The position numbers and the translations under genes were made by a program. 64,000 nucleotides of DNA from Mesorhizobium sp. CA8 (GTDB taxonomy: Bacteria; Pseudomonadota; Alphaproteobacteria; Rhizobiales; Rhizobiaceae): contig NZ_JAIUHG010000034.1 of NCBI RefSeq assembly GCF_020164955.1, forward strand, positions 1 to 64,000. Direction: 5' to 3'. Under the pieces are notes generated by a model. The model worked only from the letters and a program-made list of their open reading frames with translations. It was not told the DNA's origin and searched no databases. Of the stretch, positions 16,449 through 25,286 are shown one piece after another (the stretch's first letter is position 1; the number at the start of each line of letters is the position of its first letter).

Positions 16449-16765
16449 GGCTCTTCCCTTTCAAGGCGTTGCTTCAGGTCGCTGAGGGCAGCAAGCCGCC
16501 CCCGCTCGAACTTGCCGATCCAGCGCTCGGCGATCTCGTTGATCGGAACGGGGTTGAGGTAATGCTCCTTCTCGCGGCCCCGGCGCATGGTGGTGACGAG
16601 GTTCGCCTCCTCGAGGATCGCCAGGTGCTTGGTCACCGCCTGGCGCGTCATCTCCATGTTCTCGCAAAGCGCGTTCAGCGTCTGCCCATTCCGGGCATGG
16701 AGGCTGTCCAGCAATTGGCGGCGGGTCGGGTCGGCCAAAGCGCGAAAGACGGCATCCATGCTCAT
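16445..16765 (-). CDS. ArsR-family winged-helix regulator
   Basis: 106 residues from ATG at 16765: MSMDAVFRALADPTRRQLLDSLHARNGQTLNAL, then the recognition helix MTRQAVTKHLAILEEANLV. No cysteine metal site is evident, in keeping with the SRPBCC-linked subgroup. The longer frame would start inside the operator, so ATG 16765 (or 16759) was preferred. Likely autoregulatory through the palindrome at 16775-16794. Confidence 0.9.
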   Translation of the reverse strand: MSMDAVFRALADPTRRQLLDSLHARNGQTLNALCENMEMTRQAVTKHLAILEEANLVTTMRRGREKEHYLNPVPINEIAERWIGKFERGRLAALSDLKQRLEREEP

Positions 16766-16774
16766 GGCTTTAAT

Positions 16775-16794
16775 ATGCAACTAGTTGGTTGCAT
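16775..16794. promoter_or_regulatory. Operator palindrome before ArsR-type regulator
   Basis: ATGCAAC (16775-16781) and GTTGCAT (16788-16794) form a perfect 7-bp inverted repeat around TAGTTG, with the nested palindrome CAACTAGTTG. It ends 10 bp from the regulator ATG, the expected place of an autoregulatory site. Confidence 0.75.
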
Positions 16795-16843
16795 GTCAAG
16801 CTCAAAAAGAATTGGCGACCGCAGCCATAGGGTCGCCCGGAGG

Positions 16844-17269
16844 TCAGCGCTTGCGGGAGAACCAGAAGGCGTCGGTCATGCGCGTCATGCCGATGCGCTC
16901 GTAGAAGCCGACGGCGTCGGGCATCGAGATCAGGCTGATGGCGACCGAAGGCCCGAGCTGCCGCTGCGCCTCGTCCATCAGGCCCCTGCCGACGCCGAGC
17001 CCTTGCGCCGAGGCGGATACGGCGAGCTCGGAGATGTAGCAGACCCAGGAAAAATCGGTGATGCCGCGCGCGACGCCGATCAGCGGCTTGCCTTCGATGT
17101 CGAGCCGCGCTGTCAGCACCAGATTGGCATTGCCGAGCATTATCTTCAGGCGCGCTTCATCGTCGACGGGCCGTGTTTCACCGAGACCGGATTCCACCAG
17201 CACGCGGCGGAATTCGGCGACATCGAGCGCGGGTTCGGTGGCGTAAAGGACTTTGGAAGGCTCAACCAT
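16844..17269 (-). CDS. GNAT family N-acetyltransferase
   Basis: 141 residues starting MVEPSKVLYATEPALDVAEF. The acetyl-CoA loop is VSASAQGLGVGRGLMDEAQ, followed by AVGFYERIGM. The substrate is unknown. The frame extends further upstream, but that part overlaps leuD on the opposite strand and has no family similarity. Divergent from leuD. Confidence 0.87.
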   Translation of the reverse strand: MVEPSKVLYATEPALDVAEFRRVLVESGLGETRPVDDEARLKIMLGNANLVLTARLDIEGKPLIGVARGITDFSWVCYISELAVSASAQGLGVGRGLMDEAQRQLGPSVAISLISMPDAVGFYERIGMTRMTDAFWFSRKR

Positions 17270-17458
17270 GGTCGCAGACTGCACCAGCCGGCCAGGATTT
17301 CGAAGTCGTTTTTTGAAGCGTTCCAGCTTCGGCACGCATGCCATGCCCGACATTGGCCCGAGGCCCGCGCACGAACAGTTGCCTTCCATTTGCCGCCGGC
17401 TTTGTGTAAACCGTCCGGCAAAATTCCCCGCAAGCCACGAAGAAGACGGGCAAGGACC

Positions 17459-18064
17459 ATGGATAAATTCACCAAGCTCACCGGCGTCGCCGCGCCCATG
17501 CCGATCGTCAATGTCGACACCGACATGATCATCCCCAAGGATTATCTCAAGACGATCAAGCGCACCGGGCTCGGCACCGGGCTTTTCGCCGAGATGCGCT
17601 ACAATGAGGACGGCTCGGAGAATCCGGAATTCGTCCTCAACAAGCCGGCCTACCGCAAGGCGCAGATCCTGGTCGCCGGCGACAATTTCGGCTGCGGTTC
17701 GAGCCGCGAGCATGCGCCCTGGGCGCTGCTCGATTTCGGCATCCGTTGCGTGATCTCGACCTCGTTCGCCGACATCTTCTACAACAACTGCTTCAAGAAC
17801 GGCATCCTGCCGATCACGGTCAGCCCGGAAGACCTCGACAAGCTGATGGACGACGCTTCGCGCGGCTCCAACGCGACGCTGTCGATCGACCTCGAGGCGA
17901 AGGAAATCCGCGGGCCGGATGGCGGCGTGGTCAAATTCGACCTCGACGATTTCAAGCGCCACTGCCTCTTGAACGGCCTCGACGATATCGGGCTGACCAT
18001 GGAGAAGGCCGGCGCCATCGCGTCCTTCGAGAAGAGGAATGCCGAGCTGCGCCCCTGGGCCTGA
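17459..18064 (+). CDS. leuD: 3-isopropylmalate dehydratase small subunit
   Basis: 201 residues, normal length for LeuD. MPIVNVDTDMIIPKDYLKTI and GDNFGCGSSREHAPWAL are the hallmark motifs. Together with LeuC (not in this window) it isomerises 2- to 3-isopropylmalate in leucine synthesis. An AAGGACC precedes the ATG. Followed by a long palindrome at 18064-18206 that may end the transcript. Confidence 0.95.
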   Translation: MDKFTKLTGVAAPMPIVNVDTDMIIPKDYLKTIKRTGLGTGLFAEMRYNEDGSENPEFVLNKPAYRKAQILVAGDNFGCGSSREHAPWALLDFGIRCVISTSFADIFYNNCFKNGILPITVSPEDLDKLMDDASRGSNATLSIDLEAKEIRGPDGGVVKFDLDDFKRHCLLNGLDDIGLTMEKAGAIASFEKRNAELRPWA

Positions 18065-18206
18065 GAGACTGCTTGGAAATCTACTCCGGCGGCCATCTGA
18101 TGGCGGTTTCTGCGCTTCCGTTGCTCACGGACCAAATGTCCGCTGCGCTACGGTTCTCGAAACCGCCACCATATGACTCGCCAGAGCGAATTTCGAAGCA
18201 GTCTCT
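18064..18206. repeat. Long imperfect palindrome after leuD
   Basis: AGAGACTGCTT (18064-18074) is repeated inverted as AAGCAGTCTCT (18196-18206). The intervening arms also pair (ATGGCGGTTTC with GAAACCGCCA). It begins at the last base of the leuD stop codon. Confidence 0.65.
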
Positions 18207-18276
18207 GAGCGGCGCGGCTTCAAATCGAAGGCCCGCCCCTTGCCGGCTGGGCTGGCGGCTGAATGGAGGGACAGTC

Positions 18277-19212
18277 ATGACACGCTTGCTTCTGGCCGCC
18301 GCTGGCGCATCGGCGGCAATCCTTCTCGCCACGATCGGCGCCAATGCGCAGACCACCGCGCCCGCCACGCAGTCGGCGCCGGCGGCATCCGATCAAGGCG
18401 CGTCCGACCAGGGATCGGGCAACGACCAGGCCGCGCCGGATGACGATAAGCAGGCGCCGATCCCGTTTGAGGGCGGCCAGCTCACCATTACGCAGCCGGA
18501 GCAGGACGGCGAGAAGGTGCTGTCATATGACGGCAAGCAGCTTGCCAGCAATTACGACGTCTTCTTCGACAAGATCGTCAAGATCGGCGACGTCAACGTG
18601 GCGCTGGTCGATGTCGGCGATGGCGGCAACCAGTGCGGCCCGGCCAAGGTCATCGTCTGGAAGCCGAAGGACGGCGAGATCCAGACCACCACGGTCGAGC
18701 AGGACGAATGCGGCGCGCCGCCGGCAGCAGTCTCCGACAGCGCCATCTATTTCGTTCCCTATCTGCTGCCGGGAGAGACACGGCCGGCGCTGCAATGGTC
18801 GCCCACCGCAGGGCTGACGACATCCGGCAACCTAACCTATACGCCCGAACCCGGCACCGGCTGGAAGGATGTCGACCCGTCGAAATTGGACAACATCATC
18901 GACGCCTTCCACAATGAGGCCGTCTACAAAGCCGGACAGGCGTTACTGGGCAACGACATGCCCGACATGGCGACCAGCCTTCTGGTTGGCGGCGGCACCG
19001 AAAAGACGGCCTCAGGCGCCTTCTACGCCACCGGCTGCGTGCCGCATGACTGCGGCGGCAATGACGGCTTCATGGCCGTCGACCCGGCCAAGCAGAAAGT
19101 CTATTTCGCCCGCCGCGGCGACAATGGCGAGCCGCAGGCCTGGCCGCCGATGAAGGACTGGCCGGACGATATCAAGAAGGCGTATGACGACGCGCAGGGG
19201 TCGGGGAACTAG
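18277..19212 (+). CDS. Exported hypothetical protein
   Basis: 311 residues with a clear signal peptide (MTRLLLAAAGASAAILLATIGANA, cleavage near residue 24). A low-complexity Ala/Gln/Asp stretch follows (about 25-60), then a conserved-looking globular part with SYDGKQLASNYDVFFDKIVK and a cysteine pair region ATGCVPHDCGGNDGF. It has GGAGGGAC before the ATG. I do not recognise a named domain. Probably periplasmic. Confidence 0.8.
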   Translation: MTRLLLAAAGASAAILLATIGANAQTTAPATQSAPAASDQGASDQGSGNDQAAPDDDKQAPIPFEGGQLTITQPEQDGEKVLSYDGKQLASNYDVFFDKIVKIGDVNVALVDVGDGGNQCGPAKVIVWKPKDGEIQTTTVEQDECGAPPAAVSDSAIYFVPYLLPGETRPALQWSPTAGLTTSGNLTYTPEPGTGWKDVDPSKLDNIIDAFHNEAVYKAGQALLGNDMPDMATSLLVGGGTEKTASGAFYATGCVPHDCGGNDGFMAVDPAKQKVYFARRGDNGEPQAWPPMKDWPDDIKKAYDDAQGSGN

Positions 19213-19278
19213 GCTCTTTGGCAGCGGTGCCGGCCATGAGGGTGCCAGCGAAAAACGATTGTCGCCCCGATCCTTCGC

Positions 19279-19441
19279 ACCCCCCTCTGCCCTGCCGGGC
19301 ATCTCCCCCGCAAGGGGGGAGATTGAGCGCTCGACCGCCTCGTCAATCTCCGATGCTACTCGAACAGGCGAAGCGCCGAAGCTGCTGATCTCCCCCCTTG
19401 CGGGGGAGATGGCCGGCAGGCCAGAGGGGGGTGCTGTCCCG
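19279..19441. repeat. Inverted-pair dispersed repeat upstream of RidA gene
   Basis: CCCCCCTCTGCCCTGCCGGG...CATCTCCCCC on the left faces GGGGGAGATGGCCGGCAGGC...AGAGGGGGG on the right, around about 80 bases of unrelated sequence. Same family as 36575-36730 and 61725-61862. Confidence 0.7.
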
Positions 19442-19490
19442 CCAGCATCACATTGTCTGGCTCACGACTGGGTCGCCACTCCGTTTCACA

Positions 19491-19903
19491 ATGCCCGCAA
19501 CCAACGCGAGGCCACCCCCATACGCAAGCTCATCTCCACCGGCTCCCCCTTCGAGAAAACCGCGGGCTATTCGCGCGCGGTGGTGCAGGGTGACTGGTGC
19601 TTTGTCTCCGGCACGACCGGCTATGATTATGCCACCATGACCATGCCCGACACGGTCGAGGCGCAGACGCGCAATTGCCTTGCCACCATCGCCAAGGCGC
19701 TGGCCGAGGGCGGGTTCGACTTGGCCGATGTGGTGCGGGCGCATTACTACATCACCGACCAGGCCCATGTTGACGTCGTCTTCCCGATCCTCGGCGAGGC
19801 GTTCGGCGACATCCGCCCGGCGGCGACGATGATCGTGTGCCAGCTCAACAAGCCGGAGATGAAGATCGAGATCGAGGTGACCGCGCTGAGGCGCACGGCA
19901 TAG
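19491..19903 (+). pseudogene. RidA-family protein, probable single-base frameshift at the 5' end
   Basis: The main frame reads IRKLISTGSPFEKTAGYSRAV, DWCFVSGTTGYDY, HYYITDQAHVDVVFPILGEAF and TMIVCQLNKPEMKIEIEVTAL, clearly the RidA (YjgF/YER057c) enamine deaminase fold. No usual start codon lies in frame after the repeat at 19441. ATG 19491 opens MPATNARPPP in another frame. Adding one C to the run at 19514-19519 would give a continuous protein. Either a sequencing error or a disabled start. Confidence 0.75.
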
Positions 19904-20002
19904 GGGGGCTGTGAAGGATCTCGGCGCGCGTCCCCTTGCGCGCAGCCCGCTTGGCGTTTAGCAAGGCCGCGTTTTCTCCAGATACTATTGGGACGGTTCT
20001 CC

Positions 20003-21106
20003 ATGGCTTCGAAAAATCTCTTCCTGCTCGCCGGCGACGGCATCGGCCCTGAGGCCATGGCCGAGGTGAAGAAGCTGATCAAGGCCATGAACGACAGGCT
20101 GGGCAGCGGCTTTGCTACCGACGAAGGACTGGTCGGCGGCTGCGCTTACGACGCGCATGGCGCGGCGATCTCCGATGCCGACATGGCTAAGGCGATGACG
20201 GCGGACGCCGTGCTGTTCGGCGCCGTCGGCGGGCCGAAATGGGATAGCGTGCCTTACGAGGTGCGCCCCGAGGCCGGGCTCTTGCGCCTGCGCAAGGACA
20301 TGGAGCTGTTCGCCAATCTCAGACCGGCGATCTGCTATCCGGCTTTGGCCGCTTCCTCCTCGCTCAAGCAGGAGGTGGTCGAGGGCCTGGATATTCTCAT
20401 CGTGCGCGAGCTGACCGGCGGCGTCTATTTCGGCGAGCCGAAGCAGATCATCGATCTCGGCAACGGCCAGAAGCGCGGCATCGACACCCAGGTCTACGAC
20501 ACGTTCGAGATCGAGCGCATTTCGGGCGTCGCCTTCGAGCTGGCGCGCACGCGCAAGAACCACGTCACCTCCATGGAAAAGCGCAACGTCATGAAATCGG
20601 GTGTGCTGTGGAACGAGGTCGTCTCGCAGACCCACAAGGCGCGCTATTCCGACGTCAAGCTCGACCATATGCTGGCCGATGCCGGCGGCATGCAGCTGGT
20701 GCGCTGGCCGAAGCAGTTCGACGTCATCGTCACCGACAATCTGTTCGGCGACATGCTCTCCGACATCGCCGCCATGCTAACCGGCTCGATCGGCATGCTG
20801 CCGTCCGCCTCGCTCGGCGCGCCGGACGCCAAGACCAAGAAGCGCAAGGCGCTCTACGAGCCGGTGCACGGCTCGGCGCCCGACATCGCCGGCAAGGGCA
20901 TCGCCAACCCGATCGCCATGATCGCCTCCTTCGCCATGTGCCTGCGCTATTCCTTCGGCATGGTCGCCGAGGCCGACAGGCTGGAAGCGGCCATCGCCGC
21001 CGTGCTCGACGACGGCCTGCGCACCAAGGACATTCTTTCCCCGGGCATGAAGGAAGTCGGCACCACCGAAATGGGCGACGCCATCATCGCCAAGTTCCTG
21101 GGATGA
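20003..21106 (+). CDS. leuB: 3-isopropylmalate dehydrogenase
   Basis: 367 residues, the usual size. NAD-dependent oxidative decarboxylation of 3-isopropylmalate in leucine synthesis. Motifs: LLAGDGIGPEAM at the start, RPEAGLLRLRK, and VTDNLFGDMLSDIAAML with the metal-binding Asp residues. ATG 20003 was preferred to an in-frame TTG at 19988. Confidence 0.96.
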   Translation: MASKNLFLLAGDGIGPEAMAEVKKLIKAMNDRLGSGFATDEGLVGGCAYDAHGAAISDADMAKAMTADAVLFGAVGGPKWDSVPYEVRPEAGLLRLRKDMELFANLRPAICYPALAASSSLKQEVVEGLDILIVRELTGGVYFGEPKQIIDLGNGQKRGIDTQVYDTFEIERISGVAFELARTRKNHVTSMEKRNVMKSGVLWNEVVSQTHKARYSDVKLDHMLADAGGMQLVRWPKQFDVIVTDNLFGDMLSDIAAMLTGSIGMLPSASLGAPDAKTKKRKALYEPVHGSAPDIAGKGIANPIAMIASFAMCLRYSFGMVAEADRLEAAIAAVLDDGLRTKDILSPGMKEVGTTEMGDAIIAKFLG

Positions 21107-21147
21107 TGTATGACTGTCGACATTCGCTGGGCGAGGGTCGACATTGC

Positions 21148-21342
21148 GCACCCCACGCTATGGCGGAGCAAGGAGCGAAGCGACGCAGCGCAGACCATAG
21201 AATCCATTCCGTGACCTGTGAGCGTCGCAGCGGTGCAGAACGGCTCCCTGTTCTGCGTCGTCCCTATTCTTCGCGCGAGGTCACGGCATGGATCCTCGGG
21301 TCTGCGCGTCCGCTTCGCTCCCGCTCCGCCCGTGGATGACGA
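21148..21342. repeat. Dispersed repeat (copy 2 of the 9101-9314 family)
   Basis: Contains GGAGCAAGGAGCGAAGCGACG, GCGGTGCAGAACGG and ATGGATCCTCGGGTCTGCG, shared with 9101-9314. It occupies most of the 327-bp gap between leuB and the helicase gene, in which no gene is seen. Confidence 0.7.
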
Positions 21343-21433
21343 AGTTCGGACGCTTCGGCCAATCTCGAAGGTTGCGATTTGCCACCGAAAGAGAACGCCG
21401 GCGCTCGCCGCGGGTCGGCTTTCCGTCGCGATC

Positions 21434-23299
21434 CTACGCTGGCCGTTTCTTCTGCTTATTTCGCTTTGCCGGCTGGTCGGATTTCGGCCCGTCGAACTTT
21501 GGCTTGTCGAATTTCGCCTTGCCGGGTTTCTTCGCCCAGGTGTCCGGCGCCCCAGCATGCTGACGCTCGCCCGGCGCCCGCTTCTCGAATACGGGCGCGC
21601 CTTGGTCGAAAGACCGCTTGCCGCGATGCGGCTTTTTCTCCGGCCTCTGCGGCTGGTAGCCGGCGCGCGACAGGTCCGGCGTGCCGTCGATCCGCCTGAC
21701 CGCGATGCTGCCTTGCAGCTTGCGGTCGGGGCCGATCGCGGCGACGAACCGGTCGGCCCAGTCGGCGGCGATCTGCACGAAGGTTTCCTCCGGCTGCATC
21801 TTGATGGCGCCGATCTCGCGCTTGGACATGCCGGCGGTGCGGCACAGCATCGGGATCAGCCAGCGCGGCTCGGCATTCTGCCGGCGGCCGACCGAGAGCG
21901 AGAACCAGACGCTGTCGCCGAAATCGTCGCGGCGGGCGGGTGCTTCTTCGCGGCGCGCGAACTTCTCCTTTGACGGCGCGAAGGGTGCGACGTCGATCAA
22001 ATCCTCGGGCGCCGAGCGGCTACCGCGGCAAAGCCGTACGAAGGCGGCCGCCACCAATTCGGCGCCATGCCGCTCCAGAAGCGCCGCGGCGAAGTCGCGC
22101 TCCTCGTCCTTCACCGGCTCGCCGAAGGAAGGGTCGGCCAGGATGCGCTCGTCATCGCGCCGCAGCACCTCGTCGGCCGAGGGCGGGCTTGCCCAGGCCG
22201 CGGTCAGGCCGGCATTGGCGAGCAGCCGCTCGGCTCGCCGGCGGCCATTGGCCGGCACGATCAGCGCGCTCACTCCCTTGCGCCCGGCGCGGCCGGTGCG
22301 GCCGCTGCGATGCAGCAGCGTCTCCGGGTTGCTTGGCAGGTCGGCGTGGATGACGAGATCGAGATTGGGCAGGTCGATGCCGCGCGCGGCGACGTCCGTC
22401 GCGATGCAGACCTTCGCGCGGCCGTCGCGCATCGCCTGCAGGGCGTGGCTGCGCTCGTTCTGGCTGAGCTCGCCGGACAGCGCCACCACCGCAAAATTGC
22501 GGTTGTTGAAGCGCGCGGTGAGATGGTTGACAGCGGCACGCGTGTTGCAGAACACCATCGCGTTGCCCGCCTCGTAATAGCGCAGCACGTTGATGATGGC
22601 GTTCTCGCGATCAGCGGGCGCGACGGAGAGCGCCCGGTATTCGATGTCGAGATGCTGCTTTGCCTCGCCGCCGGCCGAGATGCGCACGGCGTCGCGCTGG
22701 TAGCTCTTCGCCAGCTTGGCGATGGAGCGCGGCACGGTGGCGGAAAACATCAGCGTGCGGCGTCCGGCGGGCGCTGTGTCGAGGATGAATTCCAGGTCCT
22801 CGCGGAAGCCGAGATCGAGCATCTCGTCGGCCTCGTCCAGCACCACGGCCTTCAGTGCCGACATGTCGAGCGCGGCGCGGGTGATGTGGTCGCGCAGCCG
22901 GCCCGGCGTGCCGACGACGATATGAGCACCGCGTTCCAGCGCGCGCCGCTCCGTGCGCATGTCCATGCCGCCGACGCAGGAGGCGATCTCAGCGCCGGTC
23001 AGCTCGTAAAGCCATTCCAGCTCGCGCCGCACCTGCAGCGCCAGCTCGCGCGTCGGTGCCACGACCAATCCGAGCGGCGCGCCGGCCTCGGCAAACCGCT
23101 CAGCGCCGCCAAGCAGGGTCGGCGCCACGGCAAGGCCGAAGGCCACGGTCTTGCCGGAGCCGGTCTGCGCCGACACCAGCGCGTCGGCCTCGCCGAGCTC
23201 AGGCCCAAGCACCGCCTTCTGCACCGGCGTCAGCGCCGAATAACCGCGCTTTTCCAGCGCCTGAGCCAGCGCAGGAACAATCGTTTCGAAACTAGACAT
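21434..23299 (-). CDS. DEAD-box RNA helicase (DbpA-like)
   Basis: 621 residues. Motifs in order: Q motif region near 20-28, Walker A AQTGSGKT (44-51), PTRELA (82-87), TPGR (131-134), DEAD (155-158), SAT (186-188), then ARGID and HRSGRTGRAGR in domain 2. The C-terminal part includes a DbpA-like RNA-binding domain and a basic tail rich in Lys and Pro. Probable role in ribosome assembly or RNA turnover. Confidence 0.92.
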   Translation of the reverse strand: MSSFETIVPALAQALEKRGYSALTPVQKAVLGPELGEADALVSAQTGSGKTVAFGLAVAPTLLGGAERFAEAGAPLGLVVAPTRELALQVRRELEWLYELTGAEIASCVGGMDMRTERRALERGAHIVVGTPGRLRDHITRAALDMSALKAVVLDEADEMLDLGFREDLEFILDTAPAGRRTLMFSATVPRSIAKLAKSYQRDAVRISAGGEAKQHLDIEYRALSVAPADRENAIINVLRYYEAGNAMVFCNTRAAVNHLTARFNNRNFAVVALSGELSQNERSHALQAMRDGRAKVCIATDVAARGIDLPNLDLVIHADLPSNPETLLHRSGRTGRAGRKGVSALIVPANGRRRAERLLANAGLTAAWASPPSADEVLRRDDERILADPSFGEPVKDEERDFAAALLERHGAELVAAAFVRLCRGSRSAPEDLIDVAPFAPSKEKFARREEAPARRDDFGDSVWFSLSVGRRQNAEPRWLIPMLCRTAGMSKREIGAIKMQPEETFVQIAADWADRFVAAIGPDRKLQGSIAVRRIDGTPDLSRAGYQPQRPEKKPHRGKRSFDQGAPVFEKRAPGERQHAGAPDTWAKKPGKAKFDKPKFDGPKSDQPAKRNKQKKRPA

Positions 23300-23972
23300 T
23301 TTCTTCTTTCGGAATTCGGGGTTCTGCGCTCGTCATGGAGCACAAGGCCGGCACTGCGCCAGCCAAACGAAATTTGGGCCGTTCGTACTTGCTACAGCCG
23401 CCATTGTACAGAGCAGTGCGCAGCGCGGCGATTGGCGAAACCGCTGACGAGAGCGCCCCTCTCCCCGTCATTTTACGGGGAGAGGATGCCGGCAGGCAGG
23501 TGAGGGGCAGCGCGAACGCTGATGGGTAAGGCAAGGGGCCGGTCTTCAGGCCCTCGCTTCCGGATGAGCTAACCGTCGAACTCGGCGCCGCCCCTCATCC
23601 GCCCTTCGGGCACCTTTTTCCCCGTTAGTGACGGGGAGAAGGAGAGGCGCTGCGCCGATTGACTCTTTTGCCAAACCGCGTAAAAGCCCGCGTCGAATGG
23701 GATCGTTTTTTTCGATGCGCGGCCTTTTGATGGCTCTTCTTGCATTCGATACCCCCAGCCACAATGTAAAGCATTGGGCCGGGCGCTCAGACGCGTCCGT
23801 CCGTTCCAGCAAGACCCCATTCTTGGCCAAGAAAACCGGCAAAACCACCACCAAAACGGTGTGATTCCCTTGGCCTAACCACCCTCTCCCGGGTACGGCC
23901 CGGGGGACGAAACCCGCATGAGGCCGGCGGGTTTTCTCCAACAACCAAGCGGAGAGGGACAGGAGATATCAG
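23300..23972. other. Helicase-asd spacer with dispersed repeats and asd leader
   Basis: Two repeat arms of the CTCCCCGT...ACGGGGAGA kind lie at about 23455-23510 and 23595-23650. No supported gene. The last 90 bases form a leader with two hairpins before asd (see 23888-23938). Short open frames here look like read-through of the repeats. Confidence 0.5.
23888..23938 (+). terminator. Tandem hairpins with T-run in asd leader (possible attenuator)
   Basis: CCCGGG-tacgg-CCCGGG (23888-23904) is followed by AAACCCGC (23910-23917) pairing with GCGGGTTT (23927-23934) and TTTT ending. The second resembles an intrinsic terminator and lies 35 bp before the asd ATG, so it could attenuate asd or end an upstream transcript. 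Confidence 0.5.
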
Positions 23973-25007
23973 ATGAGTTTCAAGGTTGCGGTAGTCGGCG
24001 CCACGGGCAATGTGGGCCGCGAAATGCTCAACATTCTGGACGAGCGCGGCTTCCCGGTGAGCGAGGTGGTGGCGCTGGCGTCGCGGCGCAGCCAGGGCAC
24101 CGAAGTGTCCTTCGGCGACCGCACGCTGAAGGTCAAGGCGCTCGACCAGTATGATTTTTTCGACACCGACATCTGCGTCATGTCGGCGGGCGGCAATGTG
24201 TCGAAGGAATGGTCGCCGAAGATCGGCAAGCAGGGCTGCGTCGTCATCGATAATTCGTCGGCCTTCCGCTACGATCAGGACGTGCCGCTGATCGTGCCGG
24301 AAGTGAACCCGGACGCGATCTCGCTGTTCACGCGCAAGAACATCATCGCCAACCCGAACTGCTCGACGGCGCAACTGGTCGTGGCGCTGAAGCCGCTGCA
24401 TGACGTCGCCACCATCAAGCGCATCGTCGTCGCCACCTACCAGTCGGTGTCCGGCGCGGGCAAGGAAGGCATGGACGAGCTCTTCACCCAGACCCGCGCG
24501 GTGTTCGTCGCCGACCAGGTCGACGTCAAGAAGTTCACCAAGCGCATTGCCTTCAATGTCATCCCGCATATCGACGTGTTCCTCGACGACGGCTTCACCA
24601 AGGAAGAGTGGAAGATGGTGGCCGAGACCAAGAAGATGCTCGACCCCAAGATCAAGCTGACGGCGACCTGCGTGCGCGTGCCGGTGTTCATCGGCCATTC
24701 GGAAGCGGTCAACATCGAGTTCGAAAAGCCGATCACGGCAGACGAGGCGCGCGAGATCCTGCGCGAGGCGCCGGGATGCCAGGTGCTCGATAAGCGCGAG
24801 AACGGCGGCTATATCACGCCGCTGGAATCGGCCGGTGAGGACGCCACCTTCATCTCGCGCATCCGCGAGGATTCGACCGTCGACAACGGCCTGTCGATGT
24901 GGGTGGTCTCCGACAATCTGCGCAAGGGCGCGGCGCTGAACGCCGTGCAGATCGCCGAGCTTTTGGTCGAGCGCGGCCTGATCCAGCCCAAGAAGAAGGC
25001 GGCCTGA
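23973..25007 (+). CDS. asd: Aspartate-semialdehyde dehydrogenase
   Basis: 344 residues. NADP-binding GATGNVG (9-15), active-site Cys130 in NPNCST, and GHSEAVNIEFEKPI near the substrate site. Makes aspartate semialdehyde for lysine/diaminopimelate, threonine and methionine. GGAGATATCAG precedes the ATG. Confidence 0.96.
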   Translation: MSFKVAVVGATGNVGREMLNILDERGFPVSEVVALASRRSQGTEVSFGDRTLKVKALDQYDFFDTDICVMSAGGNVSKEWSPKIGKQGCVVIDNSSAFRYDQDVPLIVPEVNPDAISLFTRKNIIANPNCSTAQLVVALKPLHDVATIKRIVVATYQSVSGAGKEGMDELFTQTRAVFVADQVDVKKFTKRIAFNVIPHIDVFLDDGFTKEEWKMVAETKKMLDPKIKLTATCVRVPVFIGHSEAVNIEFEKPITADEAREILREAPGCQVLDKRENGGYITPLESAGEDATFISRIREDSTVDNGLSMWVVSDNLRKGAALNAVQIAELLVERGLIQPKKKAA

Positions 25008-25016
25008 CGGCAGTTT

Positions 25017-25218
25017 GTTTTCGCTCACGGGCCGCACCGCCGCTGCCGCGGCTGGCCCTGCGCTGGCGCGCCGGAAAGCCGGCGGCCTGCGGTCGCAGGC
25101 TCGGCCTTTGGCCGTTTGGTTTTCGCTCACGGGCCGTATCGCCGCTGCGCGGCTGGCCCTGCGCGGGCGCGCCGGAAGGCCGGCGGCCTGCGGTCGCAGG
25201 CTCGGCCTTCGGCCGGGG
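25017..25218. repeat. Two tandem copies of a ~102-bp repeat after asd
   Basis: A unit beginning GTTTTCGCTCACGGGCCG and ending near GGCTCGGCCTT occurs at 25017-25118 and again from 25119, with few differences. A terminator-like CTCCCCGTTCAACGGGGAG hairpin follows at about 25230-25250. No gene is seen in the 279-bp gap. Confidence 0.75.
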
Positions 25219-25286
25219 CGCTTCTTCCTTCTCCCCGTTCAACGGGGAGAAGGTGCCCGAAGGGTGGATGAGGGGGCAGCGCCGTC

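Noticed and set aside
23628..23864. Plus-strand frame ending MRGLLMALLAFDTPSHNVKHW... before asd
   Set aside because: It starts in a dispersed repeat, lacks a ribosome binding site and has no known family; left as spacer.
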